In this document: in pieces, positions 38,139 to 47,466 of the stretch
How positions within the stretch are numbered: the stretch's first letter is position 1
Layout: the number at the start of each line of letters is the position of its first letter
From: [Bacteroides] pectinophilus
GTDB lineage: Bacteria > Bacillota > Clostridia > Lachnospirales > Lachnospiraceae
Direction: 5' to 3'
Assembly: GCA_025146925.1 (NCBI GenBank)
Contig: CP102260.1
Location: 2,513,501-2,577,500, forward strand
DNA: 64,000 bases
Position numbers and translations under genes: made by a program
Notes under the pieces: generated by a model
Told to the model about the DNA's origin: nothing
Database searches by the model: none
Seen by the model: only the letters and a program-made list of their open reading frames with translations

Positions 38139-39069
38139 CCGGAATAATATCATTTTTGACAAGAGCAGGGAGGCCTACAATAATATGGTCATCCCATCAA
38201 CGCTTAACAGCAAAGTAAAGGAGGCGGTTAATATGTCACCAGGCAGAAAACATACAAACAGCCGTATTATCATCACTGTAGCATCTACAGCTGCCGCAAT
38301 AGTTATTCTTTTTATTGCAGGCGTCAATACAAGCACAGCATTTGCCGCAACACTATCTGATATTCCTATTATAGGAAGTATCGTAAAGGTCGTTACGGGA
38401 CGCAGCTTCAGTGAGAGGAATGACAATGTTACAATCAATGTCGACATACCACAGATAGATGTTGATTCCACATCGGCATCAGATGCCGCTCATGTCACAG
38501 CAGAGCAGGTCAATGCCATTATACAGAAAACTGTCGATGATTACATGCAGGAACAGCAGTCTGTAATAGACGATTACAAAAAAAGCTTTCTCGAGACAGG
38601 GGGAACGATTGATGAATGGAACCAGCGTACAATCGACCTTACAGCCAGATATGAAGTAAAATATCAGGATGACCGCTGCCTTTCATTGTATCTGTACATG
38701 TATATGTCAGCATTTGCATTTACTCAGGATAATTACTATTACAACTATGACTTTGCAACCGGCCGTGAACTTACCCTTAAAGACATTCTCGGCGACGATT
38801 ATATCAACATTGCCAACCGGTCAATAATTGACCAGATTACAGAACAGGTGAATTCTGACTCTAATGCAATGTACTGGGGATATTATCCTGCCGGTTACAG
38901 CGGAACTGACACATCTGAGAACACTGACAAATTTACTACTATCACAGATGACACTTCATTCTATCTGAATTCCGACGGTGACCCTGTCATATGCTTTCCG
39001 AAATACTCCATCGCACCGGGTTACATGGGTGTCCGCGAATTCGTTGTAAAACGTCAGTCTAATTCATAA
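38131..39069 (+). CDS. RsiV-like anti-sigma factor
   Basis: 312 residues. A cytoplasmic N-terminus of about 45 residues, one membrane helix (about 46-68), the SDIPIIGSIVKVVT segment just outside, then a DUF4163/DUF3298 ectodomain. This is the RsiV plan, in which the ectodomain is cleaved after binding lysozyme and frees the sigma factor. ATG 38131 has GGAGG seven bases upstream. Its stop overlaps the convergent spoVAB end by 11 bases. Confidence 0.85.
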   Translation: MNNRNNIIFDKSREAYNNMVIPSTLNSKVKEAVNMSPGRKHTNSRIIITVASTAAAIVILFIAGVNTSTAFAATLSDIPIIGSIVKVVTGRSFSERNDNVTINVDIPQIDVDSTSASDAAHVTAEQVNAIIQKTVDDYMQEQQSVIDDYKKSFLETGGTIDEWNQRTIDLTARYEVKYQDDRCLSLYLYMYMSAFAFTQDNYYYNYDFATGRELTLKDILGDDYINIANRSIIDQITEQVNSDSNAMYWGYYPAGYSGTDTSENTDKFTTITDDTSFYLNSDGDPVICFPKYSIAPGYMGVREFVVKRQSNS

Positions 39070-39487
39070 CATACAGGCGCAGATAATATACAAGACTTCC
39101 TATGCCTTTTCCAAGTGCTATGCAAAGCACAGCCCATCCAAGACCTCCGGCTATCCTTGTTCTTCTCACAAGAACAGGGATAGCCTTTACCGTCTCAGCA
39201 AGACATACAGCAAAGCTCCCCACATATATACCCGACATCAGGCCAAATACTGCCGCTCCGGCTATTCCGACAGGCACCGGAATTTCATACAGCAGCCATA
39301 TATTTCCAAGCGCTGCCCCAAGCATTATCATATCTTCATATAATCTTATGTGACTTGCCGTATTCGTAACTTTTGCATATCTGTTAATAAGACCGACGCT
39401 GGTTATAATTGCAAATATTCCCGCTGCCGATACAGCGCCTCCTCCTAGGCACAAGAGGCCTGTCATTATATATTTTAATACCGTCAT
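39059..39487 (-). CDS. spoVAB: Stage V sporulation protein AB
   Basis: 142 residues with about four membrane helices; GGGAVSAAGIFAIITSVGLI and RLYEDMIMLGA are SpoVAB-like. Part of the spoVA membrane set for dipicolinate movement. Its ATG overlaps the spoVAA stop by four bases (ATGA). Confidence 0.9.
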   Translation of the reverse strand: MTVLKYIMTGLLCLGGGAVSAAGIFAIITSVGLINRYAKVTNTASHIRLYEDMIMLGAALGNIWLLYEIPVPVGIAGAAVFGLMSGIYVGSFAVCLAETVKAIPVLVRRTRIAGGLGWAVLCIALGKGIGSLVYYLRLYVMN

Positions 39488-40170
39488 TGAACATCCTCTT
39501 CCTTTCCTGACCTTCCGCCACGTTCAATAAGTGCATAATCCAGATCCTGCTCGTAATTATTCATCTCAACCTCTATCGGTGTAGGGTCATTACTGAATGT
39601 CTTACTTCCAAAATGATTATAGAACACTGCTATTCCTCCGGTAAGTCCCACCGAATACATAAGTTCCATCCAGTTTGTATCCGTCTTTTCCTCTCCTGTT
39701 ATCATTCCATATACTTTTTCAAAAATCTCTGTTGTCCCGACATCATTGTTATAGGCCATAATTGCATACCCGCTGCCAAAGAAAATCACTATACATATAA
39801 GAACTGTCTTAATAACATCAAGAACCGCCGCCATATGATGATTCCGCTTTTTCTCGTCTATATAATCCACTATAAAATCTGCCTCTCCGATATTCTCAAC
39901 CGAGGCCTGTGGATATTCCTTCTGTATAAGCTCAATTACCTTCATTGCGGATACACTGTATCTTTTCTTTTGTATATGCTGTTTTTTGGCATTTCTGTTA
40001 CCTGCCGTGCTGTCTCTCCCATTCTCAGGTATCTTCATAATCCTTATTGTCTTAAGCTTATTTACAACTGTGCTGTCGGTACAGTATATACTTGCCACAT
40101 CCCCGATGGTTACTTCCCTGCTGCCCACCTCGTTATTCCTGTCTAGTTTTATATAGATATTCTGATTCAT
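39484..40170 (-). CDS. spoVAA: Stage V sporulation protein AA
   Basis: 228 residues. The N-terminal domain (to about 100) with GSREVTIGDVASIYC is typical of SpoVAA and is followed by two helices in the C-terminal half. ATG 40170 follows a GGGGGAAT; a duplicated ATGAATCAGA just upstream gives a second ATG in another frame that stops after 15 codons. Confidence 0.92.
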   Translation of the reverse strand: MNQNIYIKLDRNNEVGSREVTIGDVASIYCTDSTVVNKLKTIRIMKIPENGRDSTAGNRNAKKQHIQKKRYSVSAMKVIELIQKEYPQASVENIGEADFIVDYIDEKKRNHHMAAVLDVIKTVLICIVIFFGSGYAIMAYNNDVGTTEIFEKVYGMITGEEKTDTNWMELMYSVGLTGGIAVFYNHFGSKTFSNDPTPIEVEMNNYEQDLDYALIERGGRSGKEEDVQ

Positions 40171-40263
40171 TCTGATTCATATTCCCCCATTAACACCCAT
40201 TTTTGTGACATAACAATTCTTTGTGCAGACACAAATCCTGCATAATCCTCATTTTATTATGCA

Positions 40264-40298
40264 CCAAAAAAGGCCCCGGCATACATATGCCGGAGCCT
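40264..40298 (-). terminator. Terminator of the zinc-ribbon/TcaA-like gene
   Basis: A 13-bp stem (40271-40283 with 40286-40298, one G.U) followed by a T-run on the minus strand (A's 40266-40271), 34 bases after the stop. Confidence 0.88.
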
Positions 40299-40332
40299 GA
40301 TTATACAATATCTGTAACTATGCAATTAACAA

Positions 40333-41649
40333 TTAATAGAATATGGAATAAAGCGTAACTGCACTTATCTTCCACTGTCCATCCTTATACATATAAGTAA
40401 ATGTGGCACTTGTTGTTTCGTTAAAGTTCTTTGTCTGGCCTGACTTCTGCGCTCCCGTTCCTGTAACTCCTGCTGATATCGAAACCTTAACATAAGGACA
40501 TCCGTCAGTTGTTCCGGAAGATGACTGTGTCGAGAACTTATTGAAATCAATACTCTTGACACCATAGCCATTTTTGTATGTATTAGATACAAACTTATCA
40601 TATGCCGACTTAATGCTCTTTAACTTTGCTGCATTATCAACACACATGCCCTTAACTGAATCAAAGCTCTTGTTATCAATGGCTGCGTTGAAGAACGTCT
40701 TGAGATCCTGCTCTGCCGCTGCCATTCTGGCATCAAGGACATCCTCCCTGATATCCGTCGTTGTGATGACATAAGTATATCCTTCGTCTGAGCCGAACTG
40801 ATAATCCTTATCAATATCCCTGTAAATATCATCAGTTACACGGATTCTGTGTTCGCCTGCAAACATTACGTCAATCTTATATACCTTCTTCGTTTTTTCT
40901 GATGATGACTTTGAATTATCTTTCTTATCATCTTCGCTGTTGTCAATATATTTGTCCGGCACTTCTACATCATCAATATAAAGTTTGGATGTTGCTCTTA
41001 CCGTGAGCTTAACATTCTTTGATACTATATCTCTTGGACTTACCTTATATCTGTTCCAGAAGAGCATAAACTTCCCGTCGCGCACCAGCTCAACTGATGT
41101 CACAGATCTTGAATTGCCTTTTGTATAATATGTAACGTAAAACTTCTTGGCAATTTTGGAATCATAATCTTCATCTTCAACGACTTCATAGTTCGTTATA
41201 TCCTTGGCATCTCTGTCTTCAAGTGTTTTGGCAAGAAGCTCCTTTGTAATGAAGTCTCCCTTAGGAAGATCCATATACTTAAACGCCTTCTCCCACTGTC
41301 CTTCCATAGATGCTTTGAAATAATTCTGCGCGATTCTCTTAGGACTGCTGAGTACACTTCCTGCTATTATGAAAATAATAACAAGTGCCGCAACTGCTGC
41401 TCCTGTAATAATTGACTTACGCTGCTTTGCTGACATTGGCTGCTTTGGTGCTGCAGGTGCCTGTACCTGTGGCTGCTGTGCCGTCATCTGCGGCTGCTGT
41501 GCCGCCTCCTGTGTACTCTCAGGTGCCTGTGGCGCTGTCATCTGCTCTGCCGCAGGTGCCTGTACTGTGTTGTCCTCCAATGGTGCTCCGCACGCTGCGC
41601 AGAACCTTGCATCATCTTCATTCTTAGTTCCACATTTTGGGCAAAACAT
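40333..41649 (-). CDS. Zinc-ribbon membrane protein, TcaA/YvbJ-like
   Basis: 438 residues. Zinc ribbon at 2-22 (CPKCG ... CAACG), a Gln/Ala/Pro-rich linker (30-80), one membrane helix (about 86-105), then an extracellular part. The segment beginning IAQNYFKASMEGQWEKAFKY is an NTF2-like domain, and a second NTF2-like domain sits at the C-terminus. This is the layout of TcaA/YvbJ envelope proteins. ATG 41649 follows AGGAGG. Function not known; TcaA affects glycopeptide susceptibility in staphylococci. Confidence 0.75.
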   Translation of the reverse strand: MFCPKCGTKNEDDARFCAACGAPLEDNTVQAPAAEQMTAPQAPESTQEAAQQPQMTAQQPQVQAPAAPKQPMSAKQRKSIITGAAVAALVIIFIIAGSVLSSPKRIAQNYFKASMEGQWEKAFKYMDLPKGDFITKELLAKTLEDRDAKDITNYEVVEDEDYDSKIAKKFYVTYYTKGNSRSVTSVELVRDGKFMLFWNRYKVSPRDIVSKNVKLTVRATSKLYIDDVEVPDKYIDNSEDDKKDNSKSSSEKTKKVYKIDVMFAGEHRIRVTDDIYRDIDKDYQFGSDEGYTYVITTTDIREDVLDARMAAAEQDLKTFFNAAIDNKSFDSVKGMCVDNAAKLKSIKSAYDKFVSNTYKNGYGVKSIDFNKFSTQSSSGTTDGCPYVKVSISAGVTGTGAQKSGQTKNFNETTSATFTYMYKDGQWKISAVTLYSIFY

Positions 41650-41775
41650 GATTATCCTCCTCATATTCTAATATATACTTTGACCCTCTCTGTATGCGCA
41701 TAAAATGCTTTATCTGCAGGCAAAATATCAGTTAAATTTTACCATACGCCATATCAAACTTCAACCGGCTCTTTT

Positions 41776-41800
41776 CAAAGTACTTACGCAAAGTACTTAC
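41776..41800. repeat. Tandem 13-base repeat in an intergenic interval
   Basis: CAAAGTACTTAC occurs twice (41776-41787 and 41789-41800) with one base between. It lies between two divergent genes (41650-41893) and may be a regulator site for either. Confidence 0.55.
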
Positions 41801-41893
41801 ACAACAGCATCAATATAAAGTTGAAATACGAATCAATATAATATATTATAAATACTGTAGACTATACATTCAGAAACGGAGATATTTATTTAT

Positions 41894-42787
41894 ATGTGGA
41901 TTGCAGATAACTGGAAAGATTATGAAGTTATAGATACTTCCTGCAAAGAGAAGCTTGAAAGATGGGGAGATTATATCCTTGTCCGTCCCGACCCGCAGGT
42001 AATATGGGATACGCCTAAGACTGACCCAAGATGGAAGCGGCTCAATGGCCACTACCACAGAAGCCAGCAGGGTGGCGGAAGCTGGGAGTTCTTCAACCTG
42101 CCGGAGCAGTGGAGCATAAGCTATTCAAGTGATACATTTAAGAAGCCGCTCAGATTCAACCTTAAGCCTTTCAGCTTTAAGCATACGGGACTGTTCCCTG
42201 AACAGGCTGTCAACTGGGACTGGTGCGGCAGTAAGATTGCACAGCGCAAGGCTGCAGAACCTGACCGTGAGATAAAGATTCTTAACCTCTTTGCATATAC
42301 CGGAGGTGCCACACTTGCATGTGCTGCATCAGGAGCATTTGTGACACATGTTGATGCCTCAAAGGGAATGGTCGGATGGGCTAAGGAGAATGCTGCAAGC
42401 ACAGGACTCTCTGACCGTTCAGTCCGCTGGATAGTAGATGACTGTATCAAGTTTGTTGAGCGTGAGATACGCCGTGGCAATCATTATGACGGAATCATCA
42501 TGGATCCTCCTTCATATGGCCGTGGCCCTAAGGGGGAGATCTGGAAGATTGAAGATTCAATTCATTCACTTGTTCAGCTCTGCGCCAGACTATTAAGCCC
42601 GGATCCTCTGTTCTTCCTGATTAATTCATATACTACAGGACTGGCGCCGGCAGTTCTCACATATATGCTCTCTACCGAACTTAAGTCATTTGGCGGGACT
42701 GTAGACTCACAGGAGATTGGTCTGCCTGTAAGTTCTAACGGACTTGTACTTCCATGCGGTGCCTCAGGACGCTGGACTTCTTTATAA
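41894..42787 (+). CDS. Class I SAM-dependent methyltransferase, RlmI/RlmK-like
   Basis: 297 residues. The SAM site is NLFAYTGGATLACAASG, and IMDPPSYGRG is the motif IV of RNA/protein methyltransferases of the COG1092 type, which mostly methylate 23S rRNA cytosines. It lacks an obvious PUA domain at the N-terminus. ATG 41894 has GGAGA 12 bases upstream. It ends 11 bases before the convergent sigF stop. rRNA target is an inference. Confidence 0.78.
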   Translation: MWIADNWKDYEVIDTSCKEKLERWGDYILVRPDPQVIWDTPKTDPRWKRLNGHYHRSQQGGGSWEFFNLPEQWSISYSSDTFKKPLRFNLKPFSFKHTGLFPEQAVNWDWCGSKIAQRKAAEPDREIKILNLFAYTGGATLACAASGAFVTHVDASKGMVGWAKENAASTGLSDRSVRWIVDDCIKFVEREIRRGNHYDGIIMDPPSYGRGPKGEIWKIEDSIHSLVQLCARLLSPDPLFFLINSYTTGLAPAVLTYMLSTELKSFGGTVDSQEIGLPVSSNGLVLPCGASGRWTSL

Positions 42788-42798
42788 CAATATTTTAA

Positions 42799-43569
42799 TC
42801 ATGATATTTTTTCCCTCAGTCTCAGCAGAATCCGCTTTTCGATTCTGCTGACCTGAACCTGGGATATTCCCATTTCTTTTGCAACCTGTGTCTGCGTCTG
42901 ATCTCTGAAATACCTCAGCAGTATCAGGTTTTTTTCATTCTCCGGAAGCTCGTCCAGAATCTGCTTAAGCACCATATGATTTATAAGCTGCTCCTTCTCA
43001 TAGTCTGTCCATTCACACTCCGGAACAATTCCGGCTCCTGATGAGCCTCTGTCAGCCACACGGTCTATAAGTGTAATCTCATTGCCGTCAGACTGATATA
43101 TTGTCTTATATATTGATTCAATCTCACTGCCTGCCTCAAGAGCCATGACAATATCTTCCTCAGGCACGTCAATAGCCCTTGCTATCATCTCCATTGACGG
43201 TTCCTCTCCCATCTCCTTCTGAAGCTGTTCCCTTGCACGCTGTACCTTTACAACAATCTCTTTTAACGAACGGCTTACCTTAATCATTCCGTCATCACGC
43301 AGAAAACGCTTTACCTCTCCAGTGATCATTGGAACTGCATAAGTCGAAAACCTGACATCGTAAGATGTGTCAAATTTGTCTATAGCCTTTATAAGTCCTA
43401 TGCTTCCTATCTGGAAAAGATCTTCAAGCTCGTGTCCACGGCCCGTAAATCTTTTTACAATACTCCATATAAGTCCCATATTCTCTGTAACAAGCCTGTT
43501 TCTGGCTTCTTTGTCCCCTCTGTGCGCCTGCTCGATAAGTTCTTTTGTATGATTATAAGAATCACACAT
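42799..43569 (-). CDS. sigF: Sporulation sigma factor SigF
   Basis: 256 residues with regions 2 (GHELEDLFQIGSIGLIKAID, then FSTYAVPMI), 3 (EVKRFLRDDGMIKVSRSLKE) and 4 (QTQVAKEMGISQVQVSRIEK). This is the forespore sigma factor, held inactive by SpoIIAB. Third gene of spoIIAA-spoIIAB-sigF. Confidence 0.95.
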   Translation of the reverse strand: MCDSYNHTKELIEQAHRGDKEARNRLVTENMGLIWSIVKRFTGRGHELEDLFQIGSIGLIKAIDKFDTSYDVRFSTYAVPMITGEVKRFLRDDGMIKVSRSLKEIVVKVQRAREQLQKEMGEEPSMEMIARAIDVPEEDIVMALEAGSEIESIYKTIYQSDGNEITLIDRVADRGSSGAGIVPECEWTDYEKEQLINHMVLKQILDELPENEKNLILLRYFRDQTQTQVAKEMGISQVQVSRIEKRILLRLREKIS

Positions 43570-43602
43570 TCACTTCACCCTTATTGCACCCTCAATAGAC
43601 TG

Positions 43603-44046
43603 TTAAACTGACCTGCTGCCAAGCTGCTTTGTCATAATAACTCTGGTTCCTTCTCCCGGCTCTGACTCCACCTTAATGCTGTCCATGAATGCCTCCATGA
43701 ATGAAAAACCCATTCCTGAGCGTTCGAGTTCCGGTTTTGATGTATACAAAGGCTGCATTGCCCTGTCCACATCATCAATCCCGACACCATAGTCTTCGAT
43801 TACTACAGTTACCGTCTCTTCCTCAATTTCACATCTGATGACTATTACCCCCGGCCCATTCTCATATCCATGTACAATGCAGTTGGTCACTGCTTCTGAT
43901 ACCGCTGTCTTTATATCGGCTATCTCATCAAGCGTAGGATTGAGTTTTGTGCAGAATGCAGCTACCACAACTCTTGCAAAGCTTTCGTTATCCGACCTTG
44001 CAGATATCTCCATTCTCATTGCATTGCCATCATTAATATTTTGCAT
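43603..44046 (-). CDS. spoIIAB: Anti-sigma F factor / serine kinase
   Basis: 147 residues (B. subtilis 146). GHKL ATPase boxes: TNCIVHGYENG (N), DYGVGIDD (G1) and ERSGMGFSFMEAFMD (G2). It binds SigF and phosphorylates SpoIIAA. ATG 44046 has GGAGG eight bases upstream and overlaps the spoIIAA end by 14 bases. Confidence 0.95.
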   Translation of the reverse strand: MQNINDGNAMRMEISARSDNESFARVVVAAFCTKLNPTLDEIADIKTAVSEAVTNCIVHGYENGPGVIVIRCEIEEETVTVVIEDYGVGIDDVDRAMQPLYTSKPELERSGMGFSFMEAFMDSIKVESEPGEGTRVIMTKQLGSRSV

Positions 44047-44419
44047 TATTACGTCCTCCCCCGGCACAAATCTGGTCATCATGCACTTCACACGATTCAA
44101 TTGCTTCACCAAGCTCTCCAAACACAGTAACAATTTTATAAAGTCCTGATATCTGCAGGATTCTTTCTACATTTCTGCAGGGGGACACAATTGCAATTCT
44201 TCCGGTCCGGTGCATTTTCTTATATCTCCCCATAATAAGCCCGATTCCTGAACTGTCCATGAATGTTACCTTTGAAAAGTCAAATATTATACTCCTTATC
44301 CCTCTTTCTTCAACGACCTCGTCTATAACCTCACGTATCTCGTCCGCAAGGTGATGATCCAGATCAGTATTAAGCCCAATCACAAGTGAGCCCCTCATTG
44401 CCATATAGTAATAATTCAT
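44033..44419 (-). CDS. spoIIAA: Anti-anti-sigma F factor
   Basis: 128 residues of the STAS fold with FMDSSGIGLIMGRYK, where the serine is phosphorylated by SpoIIAB. ATG 44419 follows GGAG six bases upstream. The C-terminus is about ten residues longer than in B. subtilis and reads through the spoIIAB start. The promoter must lie in the 44420-44532 gap, next to the terminator of the preceding gene. Confidence 0.95.
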   Translation of the reverse strand: MNYYYMAMRGSLVIGLNTDLDHHLADEIREVIDEVVEERGIRSIIFDFSKVTFMDSSGIGLIMGRYKKMHRTGRIAIVSPCRNVERILQISGLYKIVTVFGELGEAIESCEVHDDQICAGGGRNNAKY

Positions 44420-44462
44420 TCACTGCTCCAATCCTGCGTTACTTTACGCACATTAATAAACT

Positions 44463-44497
44463 CAAAAACCCCTGTGCATTACTGATGCACAAGGGTT
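44463..44497 (-). terminator. Terminator of the zinc-ribbon TPR gene
   Basis: A 13-bp stem with one mismatch or wobble (44467-44479 with 44485-44497), a 5-base loop and T's on the minus strand. It isolates the spoIIA operon from the upstream gene. Confidence 0.88.
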
Positions 44498-44532
44498 CAT
44501 TAGTAGCTATATTGAATTTATCTGGCTATATG

Positions 44533-45927
44533 TCAGTGTGTTGACACATATGTCGTCGCTTCAGATATATATCTGCTCGTTGGGAAATTAGTAACTATGT
44601 ACTGATAGTACTTCTTTGCATTCTCTGTCTGATCAAGTGCAACATAGCACTTTGCGCTGTAGTATGCAGCATCTGCCTTGGTACTGTCAAGCTTATATGC
44701 TACCGTAAGATCTTCAACAGCCTGATCATACCTGCCGCGCGAATAGTTGGAATATCCTGTATTATACAGCTCGTTAGCTGCACTTGCAGTAGTTGCAGCG
44801 GCTATCGTATTGTAAAGGCTCTTGGCATTGTCTGACGGAAGCGAACTTACATCAACATCAACAAGATACTTGGCTGCCTTTGTCGGCTCATTAGCAATAT
44901 AGGCATTGGCTGCATCAATAACTGCCGTAAGCAGCTTATTATTGCCATCAACACCTGATATGCTCTCAAGCTTCTGGTTAAGCGTATCCCTCTCTGCCGT
45001 AACATCCTGCAGCTGCCTTGTCAGTGAATTAAGTTCCGCATTACCGTTAGAAAGCTTTTCACTGTACTCAAGGATACTCTGGTTATAATCGCTTGTAAGG
45101 CCCTTGTATCGTGCCGGTGTAATAAGGAACCATATCAGTGCCGCACCTATGAGTGCTCCCACAAGGATATTAATAATCGTAATCGCTCCGTTGCTTGGCT
45201 CCTTATACGATGAATGCGGCATTATTACATCATTACCGTTAAGCGGCTGCGTCTCAGTCTTCCTGCTCTTAAGCTTAGGCAGGAAACTGTCCTGTGCTTC
45301 CGCCGTTCTGTCGCTCTCAAGTCTCTTTATCTCATTAAGGTATCTTCTTGCCTGCGTATTGCTCACATCAGTCCTCAGTACCTGATTAAGGCACTTTTTG
45401 GCTCTTGCATATTCCTTCTCTTTCATGTAAAGCAGTGCGAGAAGAAGCTGTGCCTTAACAAACTTCGGATTCTGTGTCGTAACTTTCTTAAGCTGGATTA
45501 TCGCAATATCCGAATTGCCTTCCTTAGCTGCAGCAAGCGCTACATTATACTTTCTTATGTTCTGCGTAACCGCTTCAAATCGTGTCTGGTTGGACTGTAT
45601 CCTTGTTATGTAGCTGCCGGCAAGATTCTTCTCCGGCTTAATATTCTTACTCATTACCCATTCACTGAGAGCCTCAACGACATCGCCCATCTCACAGTAC
45701 ACAAGTGCGAGAAGATTACGTGCCCTGATATTGCCCTTATTGAATGTAAGGCTCATCTTAAGATCTTCTATAGCACCCGACAGATCCCGTACATTCGCCT
45801 TCTCAAGTCCGCGGTTATAATATGCATTAGATGCTTTTACTACATCATTATATACTGATACGTCAGCGCCACAGTTAGGGCAGATTGAATCGCCTGTAAG
45901 CTGTGCACCGCAATTATAACATTTCAT
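44533..45927 (-). CDS. Zinc-ribbon membrane protein with TPR repeats
   Basis: 464 residues. Zinc ribbon at 3-20 (CYNCG ... CPNCG), TPR repeats around 30-110 and 130-205, a linker, one membrane helix (about 248-270), a coiled coil (275-325) and a second TPR block at 385-460 outside or at the membrane. ATG is adjacent to GGAGAC. It has TPR scaffolds on both sides of one membrane helix, which suggests an envelope assembly role (inference). Upstream of the spoIIA operon and apart from it. Confidence 0.82.
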   Translation of the reverse strand: MKCYNCGAQLTGDSICPNCGADVSVYNDVVKASNAYYNRGLEKANVRDLSGAIEDLKMSLTFNKGNIRARNLLALVYCEMGDVVEALSEWVMSKNIKPEKNLAGSYITRIQSNQTRFEAVTQNIRKYNVALAAAKEGNSDIAIIQLKKVTTQNPKFVKAQLLLALLYMKEKEYARAKKCLNQVLRTDVSNTQARRYLNEIKRLESDRTAEAQDSFLPKLKSRKTETQPLNGNDVIMPHSSYKEPSNGAITIINILVGALIGAALIWFLITPARYKGLTSDYNQSILEYSEKLSNGNAELNSLTRQLQDVTAERDTLNQKLESISGVDGNNKLLTAVIDAANAYIANEPTKAAKYLVDVDVSSLPSDNAKSLYNTIAAATTASAANELYNTGYSNYSRGRYDQAVEDLTVAYKLDSTKADAAYYSAKCYVALDQTENAKKYYQYIVTNFPTSRYISEATTYVSTH

Positions 45928-45977
45928 CCCTGTCTCCGTTCCAATACAACTTAGTAACTAATTATTGTCAGTAATTA

Positions 45978-46139
45978 TTACTTATTCTTCTTATTGCTGT
46001 TGCTGTCTGATGCTTCAGCCATTATCTTGCCAAGGACATCAGTTATGTCAGGTATATCCTTGTTATATATTGCATCTTCGGCATCCTCTACTTCAAGGAT
46101 AGGCTGAAACTTCTTAATCTCTTCATCAAAATCTATCAT
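45978..46139 (-). CDS. Small acidic protein overlapping folC
   Basis: A 53-residue ORF starting MIDFDEEIKKFQPILEVEDA and ending in a Ser/Asn/Lys tail (NSNKKNK). It starts at ATG 46139 inside the folC end (14-base overlap) with AGGTGA about nine bases upstream, so it is translated with folC. No family is recognised. The first 40 residues look like an amphipathic protein, perhaps a partner or adaptor; this is a guess. Confidence 0.65.
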   Translation of the reverse strand: MIDFDEEIKKFQPILEVEDAEDAIYNKDIPDITDVLGKIMAEASDSNSNKKNK

Positions 46140-47466
46140 TATCCAACATCACCTTTCTTACTTCACCTGCAAGATATAATGAACCGGCACAGATTACTGT
46201 AGCATTGCCGCCAAAGCACTCCACAGACTTCTTAACTGCCTGTCCCACATCCGGTTCCTCATTCACATGCCCATCCGTATATCTTCTGAATGTATCCGCT
46301 ATCTTTGATACATCAAGGCATCTTGCGCCTTCTATCTGAGTTATGACATATTCATCAAATATATTACTGTCACAAATCTCCTTAATCATCGACGAATAAT
46401 CCTTGTCATTGACGGCTGAGAACATTAATACATAATGCCCTCGCGTATTCTTCTTCATGGCTGCTGCCGTGTCAAGCAGCGCTGCTATTCCATCCGGATT
46501 ATGTGCCCCGTCAATATAGAAGCCTTCACAGACCTGCTCCATCCTTCCTTCCCAGGTAACACTTTCAAGGCCTCTTCTTATTCTGTCAATATAATTCTGA
46601 CGATCCATACTGTCATATGCAATCCTGTCAAAGCATCTGCTCTCAACCAGCATCTGTACCGCTGTCATTGCAAGCGCTGCATTCATCACCTGATACACTG
46701 CCGGTGTTGCAAGTCTGAAAACATTATCTTTATAATAAATGCTATCCAGTGAAAAATCAATATGTTTGGAACCTATTTCATGTATTTCACATTGCGATTT
46801 TTCGACGCCAGCCGCTTTAATTCCCATTGCTTCGGCTTTTTCTTCTATAACATGTGAATACTCCTGGCCCGCAACATATACCACAGGTGCTCCATGCTTT
46901 ATTATTCCTGCTTTCTCCGCTGCAATCTTCTCCACTGTATCTCCAAGTATTGCAACATGGTCAAGGCTTATTGATGTGATTACTGTCATCACAGGACTCT
47001 CAACTGCATTAGTAGAATCGAGCCTTCCTCCAAGTCCTGTCTCTAATATCACAACATCCGGCTTTTTCATTGCATAATACAGCATTGCAATTCCTACAAA
47101 GAAATCGAAATATGATATCTGCCCGAATCCATCCTTCAGAAGCTCAAGTTCTGCCCGATGTACTTTTTCAAAGCAATCCGTAAAATCCTCATCACTTATA
47201 AGCTCATCATTAAACCTTATTCTCTCATTCTCCCTGATAAGATGCGGTGATGTAAATACACCGGTGTTAAGCCCCAGACTTCTCAACATTCCTGCTATAT
47301 ACATACAGACAGAACCCTTGCCGTTAGTCCCTGCGATGTGTATTACCTTAAGCTCTCTCTCCGGATTGCCGAGTCTGGCAAGCAGCGCTTTTGTGCACTC
47401 AGCCCCCGGTCTGTTGCCATACCTTGATACACTGTTTATATGTTCAACTGCTTCTTCCCATGTCAT
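46126..47466 (-). CDS. folC: Bifunctional folylpolyglutamate/dihydrofolate synthase
   Basis: 446 residues. The ATP-binding loop is HIAGTNGKGSVCMY, and EPD/LGGRLDSTNAVESP and GAHNPDG are family motifs. It adds glutamates to folates (and dihydropteroate). ATG 47466 follows AAGGAAG; the longer in-frame reading to 47535 overlaps the preceding gene. It is coupled to the upstream unknown gene by ATGA overlap and to the 53-residue gene downstream. Confidence 0.94.
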   Translation of the reverse strand: MTWEEAVEHINSVSRYGNRPGAECTKALLARLGNPERELKVIHIAGTNGKGSVCMYIAGMLRSLGLNTGVFTSPHLIRENERIRFNDELISDEDFTDCFEKVHRAELELLKDGFGQISYFDFFVGIAMLYYAMKKPDVVILETGLGGRLDSTNAVESPVMTVITSISLDHVAILGDTVEKIAAEKAGIIKHGAPVVYVAGQEYSHVIEEKAEAMGIKAAGVEKSQCEIHEIGSKHIDFSLDSIYYKDNVFRLATPAVYQVMNAALAMTAVQMLVESRCFDRIAYDSMDRQNYIDRIRRGLESVTWEGRMEQVCEGFYIDGAHNPDGIAALLDTAAAMKKNTRGHYVLMFSAVNDKDYSSMIKEICDSNIFDEYVITQIEGARCLDVSKIADTFRRYTDGHVNEEPDVGQAVKKSVECFGGNATVICAGSLYLAGEVRKVMLDNDRF

